Of a stretch of 64,000 nucleotides of DNA, positions 21,753 to 31,688 are shown one piece after another. Within the stretch, counting starts at the first letter, position 1. Each line of letters starts with the position of its first letter. The notes below the pieces were generated by a model. The model saw only the letters and a program-made list of their open reading frames with translations, was not told the origin of the DNA and searched no databases. A program made the translations under genes and the position numbers. The DNA comes from Ichthyophis bannanicus (lineage: Eukaryota; Chordata; Amphibia; Gymnophiona; Ichthyophiidae), in the NCBI GenBank assembly GCA_033557465.1, contig JAWIIG010000025.1, positions 5,327,001 to 5,391,000 of the forward strand. Reading direction: 5' to 3'.

Positions 21753-23282
21753 ATGGAAAAACCCGCTTCGGGTTTCAAAAAGCGCACCAAGTGTGGCGGT
21801 ACCATCGACATCGGTGTAAATTACTTGTAAATAGTTTGAAAAGCTCTGTTATAGTTAATGTTCAAAATATGTTCAAAATGTTGTTCAAAATTTGTTCAAA
21901 ATATGTTCCCTGTACGTACACCTGTACATAGTTAAAGCATAATGTTCCCTGTAAATGTATACAGAAGTATACAATTGTTCTGTTTAATGTTCAATGTAAA
22001 CCGCCCCTGATCTCTGGAAGGGGCGGTATAGAAAAGACTGTTAAATAAATAAAAATAAATAAATAAATAAATAAATCGGTATCGGCTTTGCCGGCACCCA
22101 GTCATGTGATTCCTTCCGGTGCCGATACACCAGTACCGATTCCCCCCGGTACCGACTTCGGTCAGTACGGATATCGGGCTCTTCAAGAGCATCCGGACAG
22201 ATGGTACTTCGAATCCTCGGAGGACTCCGAGGATTCTGACAGCTCTGCCGTTACCGGGATACTTCTCCCGGAGGAGCCTTCCTCTCCTAAACGTAGGATG
22301 TCTCCTCCAGAAGATATCTCCTTTCAGGATTTCATCAGGGAAGTGGCTCGAGGTCTGTCTATTACTGTTCCTGAAACAGAGCCCAGAGCTAAGGAGTTGG
22401 AGATTTTACAATATCCCAAAGCTCCTAAGGAGGCAGCTACTCTGCGTATCCATGAGATTTTACATGATCTCATGTTGAGAATTTGAGAGACGCCTCTTAC
22501 CACCTCTCCTCACTCTCGCAGACTGGATACCATGTATCGAGTTCCTCCTTGTCCTGGTTTCCAGAAAACTCAGCTTCCTCACCACTCTATTGTAGTGGAA
22601 TCAGCTATGAGAAGGATCAGAAGTGCAAAGAGGCATGCCTCTAATCCTCCAGGGCGTGAGTGTAGAACTTTGGATGCTTTTAGACGTTGTACTTTCCAGG
22701 CTTCCGTGCTTTCTGCCAGGATCAGTTCCTATATTTTATACATGGGAATGTTCCTTAAAGAAGTCACAGGAGACTTAGAGGTTTTAAGCCCTCTCCTTCC
22801 TGAGGACAAGAGGCAGGATTTTCTCACACTAGTTAAACATGCCCAGGATGTTTCTAAGTTTGTCAATCGTGCAGCTTTTGACTGTTTTGAGTGCATAAGC
22901 AGAACCTCTGCCATTGCCATCGGTGCACGTAGAATTGCCTGGCTCCATGCATCCGATTTGGAGCTCTGGGTGCAGGACAAACTGGGAAATATCCCTTGTA
23001 CAGTTGAGAACCTATTCGGCAAAAATTGGCAAGAAAAAGCCAATGAGTTGGATGCTGACAACTCCACTTTGGATAGGTTATCCAAAGCCACAGCTGATCC
23101 TGCAAGAAATAAATCTTTCAAGAAACCTTTCTTTTCAAAAAAGAAAAGGTTTTATCCCTCTTATTCCCAGCAGGGATGTTCTGCAGGTCAGTCTGTCCAG
23201 AAAGCAACCACCTAAACAAAGGAAAGCAAAGACTGCCAAGCCTCAACCGTCTCAGCAGTCTCGGCCTCCACAAGGCCTTTGA
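21753..23282 (+). pseudogene. DIRS gag-like ORF with internal deletion and retroposon insertion (copy B2)
   Basis: The start MEKPASGFKKRTKCGG has the first zinc Cys changed to Arg. After GGTACCATC the sequence jumps to the equivalent of 42390 in copy E; about 570 bases encoding the rest of the zinc motif and the Ser-rich part are deleted, with ATC shared at both break points. A retroposon tail (21816-22075) was also inserted. The second half reads SFQDFIREVARGL, then a TGG-to-TGA stop near 22484, then YRVPPCPGFQKTQLPHHS to FDCFECISRTSA. The Lys-rich tail ends at TGA 23280-23282. Confidence 0.85.
21816..22075 (+). repeat. Retroposon insertion with L2-like tail
   Basis: The insert contains TTGTTCAAAATATGTTC repeats, ATGTTCAATGTAAACCGCCC, GGGGCGGTATAGAAAAG and (AAAT)n. 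The tail matches that of the SINEs and of the L2-like LINE at 37223. The bases TCGGT at 21811-21815 and 22076-22080 may be a short target duplication. Confidence 0.75.
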
Positions 23283-25192
23283 CTTTCATCTAGAGAACTT
23301 AGCCTTCCTGGCCCTCAATGGTCCAGAGCCTTCCACCATTCCAGGTAGGTTCTGTCATTTTGCCCCCAGATGGGGGCAGATAACAGCAGAACATTGGACA
23401 CTCTCCATTATAAAAGAGGGGTACAAGCTTCACTTTCTGTGCATCCCCCTGCCACAATGGTAAGACAGTTCAGTTCTCAGACCTCTCTCATCAACCTGTT
23501 AGATCAAGAGGTCACTATGCTTCTTGCCCAAGGGGCAATAGAAGAAGTACCCATTCATCAACAGGGTGCGGGGCTTTACTCCCCCTATTTCTTTATCCCA
23601 AAGAAAACAGGGGGACACAGACCTATTTTAGACCTCAGTGAATTGAACAAATTCCTGTTCAAAGGGAAATTCAAAATGATTTCTCTGGGAACTCTGCTGA
23701 CATACCTTCAGAGTCAGGATTGGCTTTGTTCTCTAGATCTCAAGGATGTGTTCACTCATGTTCTCATCCATCCAACTCACAGAAAGTTCCTTCGGTTCCT
23801 TTTTCAAGGAAAACACTACCAATACAGGGTGCTTCCTTTTGGCCTGGCCTTATCACCAAGAGTGTTCACGAAATGCATGGCTGTGGTAGCAGCATTTCTC
23901 CGCACTCTAGGGATATTCATCTTCCCCTACTTAGACGACTGGCTCATTCGAGCCCCATCAGAGTCAGAGGCCAGGACTTCCCTATCTTGCACAATGCATA
24001 TCCTTCAGTATTTGGGTCTGGTCATAAACATCCCAAAATCCAGTCTAACTCCCACTCAGTCTCTAGAGTTCATAAGAGCTTTGCTGGATACCAGAAAAGC
24101 GAGGGCCTATCTTCCCCAGGCCCGTTGCCTTCACATGGTGCAGTTAGCTTCTCAAGCAGTGCTAAAACCTCATCTCACAGCCCGAGAAATGTTACAACTA
24201 CTAGGCCACATGGCATCCACAGTGCATGTGGTTCCTTATGCTCGCCTCCATATGAGAGCAGTCCAGTGGACCTTATCCACTCAATGGACCCAGGCATCAG
24301 GGTGCCTGTCAGACAAAATAGCAAACACAAATCGTCTTATTTTGTCTCGCCAATGGTGGCAGTCCACTCAGAACCTTTTGCTGGGGTCCCCATTTCAACA
24401 GCCTTTACCCAAGGCAACTTTCACAACAGATGCTTCACCAATGGGTTGGGGAGCTCATCTGCAAGACCTCTCCAACCAAGGCACTTGGACTCCACAGGAG
24501 ACTCACCTACATATCAATCTCTTGGAGCTCAGAGCAATCTTCCTTGCTCTTCGAGTGTTCCACACCCTGCTCAGCTACAAGACAGTCCTCATTCAGACGG
24601 ACAATCAAGTAGCCAATCAAGCAGGGAGGAACAGGCTCTCTGTCGCTTTGCAACGAAGCTTTGCGACTATGGGCCCTCGCCAGAGAGCATCAGATTCATC
24701 TCCTGGCAGTGTATCTTCCAGGCATACAAAACTCTTGGGCAGACAGCCTCAGTCGAGTTCTGCTTCCACACGAATGGTCTCTACATGCAGACCAGGTGGC
24801 CAAGATTTTTCAAATTTGGGGAACCCTGGACATAGACCTCTTTGCAAGTCCATTGAATGCCACACTTCCCCGGTTCTGTTCCAGAATTCCAGCTCAGGGT
24901 TCTCAGGCCAGGGATGCCTTCCTCCTTCACTGGGGTCAAGACTTCCTTTATGCCTTTCCACCCATTCCCCTAATTCCCAAAACCCTGTTCAAGCTTCAGA
25001 AAGACAGAGAGCGTATGATTCTCATAGCTCCACATTGGCCATGGCAAGTGTGGTACCCTCTGCTTCTACATCTCTCTCAAGCCCCCTCCCTGGAGTTAGG
25101 ATCTGCTCCAGATCTCCTGTCACAGGAGGATGGAATGTTATGGCATCCCAATCCCCAGTCTCTGCATCTCAGAACTTCCTTGCTGAAGGCCT
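23283..25192 (+). pseudogene. DIRS pol (copy B2), frameshifted in RNase H
   Basis: Reverse transcriptase is open from about 23455, with LLAQGAIEEVPI, YFFIPKKTGGHRPILDLS and an intact YLDD box (in FPYLDDWLIRA). RNase H has TTDAS and NLLELRAI, then a small rearrangement after QTDNQVA (24609-24620) replaces 15 bases by 4 and throws translation into the recombinase frame. The original frame resumes in RLWALAREHQ and holds the methyltransferase-like part (DIDLFASPLNA, FPPIPLIPKTLFKL). The usual TAG after LLKA is TAC here, so the frame runs on. Confidence 0.85.
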
Positions 25193-25619
25193 ACATCTTC
25201 ATGATCTTAACCTCCCTCAGCAGGTAAAGGATGTCCTTTATGCTTCCAGGAAGCCTTCCACAAGGCACTCTTATGCTTTTAAGTGGAAGAGGTTTACCAT
25301 ATGGTGTTCGCAGAAGGGTCTTAACCGCCTTGCGATACCTCTGGAATCATTACTGGAGTATCTCCTTCATTTATCCAATGCAGTACTTAAGACTAACTCA
25401 GTAAGAGTCCATTTGAGTGCTATTGCAGCTACTTTCAAGCCTCTAAATGGACAACCTATTTCCTCCCATCCTCTTATAGCAAGATTTATGAGAGGCCTTC
25501 TTCTAACTAAGCCTCCCATTAGGCCACCACCGGTGGAGTGGGACTTAAACCTGGTTCTTGGTCTGCTCATGAAGCCACCTTTCAAACCCTTAGCTACTAC
25601 CTCATTGAAATTCCTCTTT
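25193..25619 (+). pseudogene. Tyrosine recombinase N-terminal half (copy B2)
   Basis: It reads PSTRHSYAFKWKRFTIWC, YLLHLSNAVLKTNSVRVHL, KPPIRPPPVEWDLNLVLG and FKPLATTSLKF, then joins foreign sequence at about 25619. All catalytic boxes are missing. Because of the shift in RNase H, this part lies in one 757-codon open frame with the reverse transcriptase (23370-25643). Confidence 0.85.
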
Positions 25620-25668
25620 TTAGCTGGCAGTCTGGTCCTTTGACCTCGAAGGGGCTCTTTTTCCCCCG

Positions 25669-27518
25669 ATGACTGCCAGTGGGTTTAAAAAGTGTGATCG
25701 ATGCACAAGGTTAATGTCTCTCACCGACACAAATGACTGCTGCCTCCATTGCCTCGGACCCGGTTCTGTGGCCCGTGTAAGAAAATGTCTTCCAAGGCCT
25801 TGAGGAGTAGGCAGCATCAACATGATAGGATTTTTCCCGAGTCCGGGCCCGGACCTCATTAGAGGCCTCGGCATCTCGGGAGCTCTCTGACCCTGAGCAG
25901 CGTCGAGTGTCCTCTGAAAGGGGGTCTCCCTTGCGGGAACACCAGAGGAAGAAAAGAAATCTGTGAGGGCGGTGTCCTCAGATGGCTCCAAGCGGCCTGG
26001 TCCCTCACGGGATAGGTCGCGGAGCCCGACCCGCCGCCCCGGATCCTCAGAGTCAGAGAGGCCTGCAAAACTCCCTCATAAGGAACCGGAGACACCGAGG
26101 CAGGTAAGCACTGTCCTCGTTGTGGACTCTCCTCCGGGAGAGCCAGCGTCAGGCCTGATGGTCGGGTCCCGACACCGGGGCTGCGGAGCCTCCAGAGCTC
26201 GGTCTCAGGATGGTGACCTTGGAGCGCAGCATGGCTGCCTTCATGGACCAGCAGCGGGCACTGATAGCCGGTCTCACCGGTCCATCAGCCCCGACCACCG
26301 GGACATTGATGTCAAAGTCGACCCAGAGTCCGAGCCGATCCTCGAGTCACTAAGGTCTCGAGTCGATCCTCGGTCATCGACGCCGATTCAACCAGCATCG
26401 GGGCGGTTGAGATCAAAGCCCTCGAGGCCGGAGCCGCTCGATTCCTCCTTGGAGGGGCCCGGTTGGGAAACGGAGGACGAGGAGTCACCAGACACCCACA
26501 GGACCAAGTACATTCCCTTGGATTCCCTGGGTTCTGAACCTCGGAGAAGGTCTCTCCCGGAAGACAACAGGTTCTTGGACTTTGTCTGGGACATGGAAAA
26601 GGCTTTGTCATTCCCGGCAGAGGCCGAGGAGGAGCCTCAATCCAAAGAGCCTCCAGTATGACTTTCCCCCTCGGGAAGCCCTTACTGAAAGGCTGATGCT
26701 CCGCATGTGGAAGACACCGGCCTTGATGCCGGTGCTCAGCAGGCGAATCGATTCCATCTATCGAGTTCGAAAAAGCCCTGGGTTCCAAAAAGCACAACTG
26801 CTGCACAACTCCATGGTTGTGGAATCGGCCATGCTCCGGCTAAAGAGCCAGAAGATACACTCCTTGGTGCCTCTTGGCCGGGAGGCCCGCAACATGGATG
26901 CCCTCGGCAGAAAATGCTACCAGGGTTCGATGCTGTTATGCCGAATCCAGACATACCAGCTGTACATGGGCATATACCTACAAGACCTGGCAAAGGAGAT
27001 TGCCGGGTTCTCAGCTGGTCTCTCCGAGTGACCTTTGGAGCGCTTCAAGGTCTTGTCCACTGGAATCCAGGAGTGCTCGAAGTTTATGACTCGAGCAGCC
27101 TATGACGGCTTCGAGGCGTCAGCCCGGGTAGCTGCGGCCGGCATTGGTGCATGCCGCCAGGCATGGCTACAGTCGTCGGACCTGGAGCCATGGGTGTAGG
27201 ACAAGTTGGTTGATGTCCCTTGCCGGGGTGAAAACTTCTTCAGCAAGCCCATGACAGAGAAGGCTGCCGAGATTGAGTCTGAGTACCTGACCCGGACAAG
27301 ACTTGAGAAGACTTCTGCCCCTTCTAAGAAGAAGGGCTTGGGTAAGAAGCCCTTTTTCCCAAGATAAGGTACTGCTTACCGTAACTACTCCACATATCAG
27401 GCCTCCCCAGCTCCCCAAAAGGGGCAGCAGGCCAAGGGACAGGGGCATGGCCTGTGTAAGCAAAAAAAACCCAAGCCCCAGGCACTGGCTCCGGCCCAGC
27501 ATGGAGGGTTTTTTTGAC
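25669..27518 (+). pseudogene. DIRS gag-like ORF, second subfamily (copy C)
   Basis: The ATG at 25669 gives MTASGFKKCDRCTRLMSLTD, with C9, C12, C25 and C28 in the same C-x2-C-x12-C-x2-C spacing as the other subfamily. The middle (25960-26660) is open and rich in Ser, Arg and Pro. The conserved half at 26650-27250 reads RVRKSPGFQKAQLLHNS and CSKFMTRAAYDGFEA. Stops and frameshifts lie near 25801, 26660, 27031 and 27198. The Lys/Gln tail ends AQHGGFF and TGA. Confidence 0.75.
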
Positions 27519-29419
27519 TCCCAGAGCATAGTCCCTCTCTCCAAGGAAGCAAGGCCATGCACAGTAGGAAGGCTGACCCTGTATGCCCACAGGTGGCTAG
27601 CCATTGCAACAGATACCTGGGTTCTCCAGATAGTCCAGGTGGGCTATCGGCTACATCTCACCCAGGCACCTCCCTCTTACTTTCCAGGGGAGCCTCTCAG
27701 ACCCCCTCTTCACAGGGACCTCCTCTTAACGGAGTTAGCAGGTCTTCTCAGACGGTAGAACCGGTGCCCCACCACCTGCAGGGGGAAGGGCTTCTACTCC
27801 AGGTATTTTCTGATACCAAAGAGAACTGGAGGCCTAAGACCCATCCTCAACCTGCGCAACTTAAACAAGTTCCTGGTGAGGGAAAAGTTCAAGATGCTTT
27901 CCCTTGGAATATTTCTGCCTTACCTCCACCAGGGATACTGGCTATGCTCCTTAGACCTAAAGGATGTTTATACACACATCCTCATTCATCCAGACCACAG
28001 ACAATATCTACGATTTGTGGTGGGAGGAAACCATTTTCAGTACAAGGTGCTTCCATTTGGCCTAGCCTCTGAACCCAGGGTGTTCACAGAGTGCCTAGCG
28101 GTGGTGGCGGCCTTCCTAAGAAATCAGGGGGTATTTGTCTTCCCCTACTTGTACAACTGGCTCATCAGAGCGCAGACAGCCCTGGAGGCCCAACAGACCA
28201 CATCTCGCACTATTCAGTTGCTACAACACCTAGGGTTTGTGATAAATTACACAATTCCACTTTGGTTCCCTCTCAGGGACTGGAGTTCATAGGAGCGAGG
28301 TTAGACACCCTTCAAGCAAGGGCTCATCTACCGGAAGACAGGGCACAGAGGCTTGTGGCCCTAGTGCAGCAAGTGAGTCGCAGATCCCAGATCTCAGCAA
28401 GACACTTTCTGTGCCTTCTTGGTCACATGGACTCCACGGTACATGTGACACCCAGTGCCTGCCTCCACATGAGAACAGCTCAGTGGTGCCTCAGGGACCA
28501 GTGGACACAGGCCACAGGCTGACTCAGAGACACCATAAAGGTGTCCAAACGACCGGTGCGGTCATTGACATGGCTTCAACCACACAACCTACTGGAGGGA
28601 GTGCCTTTCCAGCCTCCCCTGCACACAAGAGTGCTGACCACAGATGCATCCTTGCTGGGCTGGGGAGCCCATTGCCAGGAATTGTGCACTCAGGGTATGT
28701 GGTCTCCACAGGAGAGCACACAGCAGATCAATCTCCTAGAGCTTCGAGCTATCCGCCTAGCTCTACGGACCTTCTGTCAAACCCTAGCTCATCAGCCTGT
28801 CCTAATTCAGACATGCAACCAAGTGGCAATATTCTATGTGAACAAGCAGGGAGGCATAGTGTCTCGCATCCTATGTCAAGAGACCCTGGACCTATGCTCG
28901 TTTGCAGTCAGCCAAGGTATGCACCTCAAAGCAGTTTACTTGCCAAGTCAGGAAAACTTCTTAGCCGACAAGCTCAGCAGAATCCTGCAGCCGCACGTGT
29001 GGCAACTGGATCCCAGTGTAGTCCAGCAGCTGTTCCACTGTTAGGGGCGATCATCCATAGATCTGTTTGCGAGACCACAGAATCACCAGTTGCCCCGCTT
29101 CTGCTCCAGACAGCCACACCCAAGCAGGGTGGCTGCAGATGCTTTCCTAATATCATGGTCGGTGGGCTTCCTATATGCGTTTCCTCCCACACCCCTGGTG
29201 GCTCGGACTCTATTCGAGGTCCTTCAGGACAAGGCCTCGGTCATCCTGGTGGCTCCCAGGTGGCCGAGGCAGCCATGGTTTTCTTTGCTGCTTCAGCTGG
29301 CGGCAGAGGCCCCGATTCCTCTGGGATTGCACCCCAACCTCCTTTCACAGGAGGGGGGCACTCTCCTGCATCCCAACCTCAGGTCTCTCAACCTGATGGC
29401 ATGGCTGCTGAAAGGGTAG
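27519..29419 (+). pseudogene. DIRS pol, second subfamily, with lost active sites (copy C)
   Basis: Reverse transcriptase (27770-28500) shows YFLIPKRTGGLRPIL, LDLKDVYTHILIHPDHRQ and VLPFGLASEPRVF. The active site reads YLYN (28146-28157) instead of YLDD, which would abolish catalysis. RNase H (28630-28985) has TTDAS, NLLELRAI and ADKLSR, but the third acidic site reads QTCNQV (TGC at 28814-28816) instead of QTDNQV. The methyltransferase-like part (29090-29290) has DAFLISWSVGFLYAFPP and ARTLFEVLQ. Several frameshifts separate the parts. Confidence 0.8.
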
Positions 29420-29497
29420 TTCTTGCACCACTTCTCCTCCCTAAGAATGTAGAGTATGTACTGCTCACCTCAAGGAGGCAATCGACTAGAAAGACCT

Positions 29498-29659
29498 ATC
29501 TCTAGGAACAAGCAGGAATAAGTCATCACATATGGGTACGTCGGTACCGACGGAGCCTGCGCGGGAAAGCTCCCCAGCTTTTCAAATGAAAAGCTTTTGG
29601 GGCCTCCCACTGCACATGCGCGCTGCCTTCCCGCCTTCCTGACCAGCTCTCCTCAGTTC
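29498..29659 (+). repeat. Left inverted terminal repeat of DIRS copy D
   Basis: It begins ATCTCTAGGAACAAGCAGG and contains CGTCGGTACCGACG (29539-29552), AAAAGCTTTTGGGGCC and GCGCGCTGCCTTCCCGCC. From TCATCACATATGGGTACG onward it is, as far as I can read, a near-perfect reverse complement of the right repeat. Confidence 0.85.
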
Positions 29660-29885
29660 TTCTTTTTCCGCGGAGCCAGCAGGTCGTGTTCCTGTCACCG
29701 CTGAAGAATTTGTTACTTTTGTTTGTTTCTTTAGACCGCGTACCTGCCTTCCCCATACCGAAACCGGTATCGCCGGTCTTTCTTTCTTTCTATATCAAAA
29801 AAAAAAAAAAAAAAGACTTTTTTATTTTTCTTCAGCACAGCTTGGTACCCGGTGTTAGGCCTTAAGGCCTACACAATTTCTCCTC

Positions 29886-31688
29886 ATGGAGAAGCCAGTC
29901 CCTGGTTTCAAAAAATGTACCAAATGCAGTGCTGTCATTTCTGTCACAGACACCCATGAATGGTGTCTCAAATGTTTGGGACCTGAGCACTCCATACCGG
30001 ACTGCCCATCCTGCACCCAGATGTCTAAACGCGGTTTGCAGAACCGGGCTAACAAGCTACATGTGCTGTTTCCTTCAGAAGCATCACAGTCATCCAGGTC
30101 TTCCTCTCCGGATGGATCTCAGGTAACCAAAACTTCTGTGGGCAAATCCTCTAAAAGCAAATCTCTTTCTAAAGATCGAGAGGCTCTCAGTTCTGAGTTC
30201 GAGGATTCTGCCCAGGCCAAAAAACCCCGGCGGGAGGTTCCGGCCTCCAAAGCAATCATGGGGTCACAGGTTGACATCGATGGCACAGCCTCGACAGATC
30301 ACCTGTTGGACTGCTCTGGGGTACCGGCCCATACCGGTACCGACATCCAGGCAGTAGTGACGTCTATGGGCAGTACTGTCCAGACCATGCAGCAGGCCGT
30401 ACTGGCCTTCATTAAGGCTGCGACGCCCTCGGTACCGATTTCATCGGTACCGACCCCGGTTCCGGTATCTACACCGGAACCGAGACCATCGACTTCTAAA
30501 CGTCGATCGGTTTCGCATGCCGGATTCCGGCTTTCGCCCGGTACCGATCCCATGCCCGATACGCCCGATGTCGATACCGATCGGTATGCGTATCGTACAT
30601 TGGAAGCACAGAAAGAGTACTCAGATTCTTCTGATGAATTCAATTCCTCTGATGACTCTGCTGAGCTTACTCTTCCTGAGGAGCCCTCTTCTCCCAAGAG
30701 GAGGATGTCTCCTCCAGAGGATTTATCCTTTCAGGATTTCATTGTTGATGTAGCTAAAGCACTTTCTATTACTACATCTTCTGAAAGAGAACCCAGATCA
30801 AAAAAATTGGACATTTTAGGATACTGAAAAGCTCCTAAAGAGGCAGTCACTCTGCCTGTCCATGAAATCCTTCAAGAACACTTGATGGATTTGTGGGAGA
30901 CTCCTTTAACACTGTCTCCCCATTCCCGCAGGTTGGACACCATGTATCGGGTCCCTCCTTCGCCTGGGTTCCAGAAAACTCAGCTGCCTCACCACTCCAT
31001 TGTGGTGAAGTCTGCTATGAAGAAAATAAAGAGTCCTAAGAGGCATTCTTTTACCCCTCCAGGGCGAGAATGTAAGAACCTAGACTCTTTTGGAAGAAAG
31101 ATGTTCCAGGCTAGTATGCTTATAGCCAGGATCAACTCTTATAGCCTTTATATGGGCATGTATCTTGGGCAACTTGCCCTAAAAATACAGAATTTTGCCC
31201 CCTTTATCCCTGATGATCAAAGGGCGGACTTCTTTTCTATGGTGACACAACTTTCCGAGGTCTCCAAGTTCTCCAACAGGGCAGCCTTTGATTCCTTTGA
31301 AGTTGCAGGCAGAGCTTCGGGAATTGCTATTGCAGCCCGACGTCTCGCTTGGCTCCAGGCTTCTAACCTAGAACCCTGGGTTGTAGAAGGCCTCAGGAAT
31401 CTGCCCTGTACCGGTGAGAACTTATTTGGGGAAGACTGGCAGATTAAAGCTGCTCAAATGGATGCAGAAAATGCCACTCTAGATAGACTTTCCAAGTCTA
31501 CTTCTACCCCTACCAAAAAGAAGCCTTTTAAAAGGCCTTACTATAAAAAGACCAGTTTTCCCACAAATACTGGCCAGCAATCTGCTCAGCCTCGCCTTGC
31601 GGCTAAGCGTCAACAATCTAAGCAGGTAAAGTCAAAGCCTGCAGTGTCTGCTACATCCCAGCAGGCTCAACCCCCTCAGGGGTTTTGA
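29886..31688 (+). pseudogene. DIRS gag-like ORF with one in-frame stop (copy D)
   Basis: The ATG at 29886 opens a 600-codon frame with a single TGA at 30825-30827. The zinc motif has C11, C14, C27, C30, H35, C40 and C43. A Ser/Lys-rich region, a Pro/Val-rich region (VPTPVPVSTPEP) and an acidic Ser/Asp region follow. The conserved half reads YRVPPSPGFQKTQLPHHS, FDSFEVAGRASG and LPCTGENLFG. The Lys/Gln-rich tail ends QPPQGF. In DIRS elements this position is taken by a gag-like protein; the zinc motif suggests RNA or DNA binding, which is inference. Pol starts in the +1 frame around the stop. Confidence 0.85.

Larger units (their letters stand above)
21403..25619 (+). mobile_element. DIRS-type retrotransposon copy B2, inserted in B1, 3' end missing
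   Basis: The left end ATCTCCAGGAACAAGCAGG follows GCCTTTAGCCTT of the B1 recombinase. The copy runs through gag, pol and the first half of the recombinase, and stops at about 25619 in ...TTGAAATTCCTC. From there the sequence is the 5' region of copy C. The internal complementary region and right inverted repeat are lost, so a deletion or recombination joined B2 to C. Confidence 0.85.
25620..29497 (+). mobile_element. DIRS-type retrotransposon copy C, left part
   Basis: This copy belongs to a second subfamily with a distinct gag (MTASGFKKCDRC...). Its left inverted repeat is lost at the junction with B2. It runs through gag and pol and is cut at 29497 inside the start of the recombinase (...RKTY) by copy D. 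It resumes at 35112. Confidence 0.85.

Noticed and set aside
25963..26661. A 232-codon Ser/Arg-rich frame resembling a splicing-factor RS domain
   Set aside because: It is the middle of the gag-like ORF of copy C, by position and by the conserved frames on both sides.
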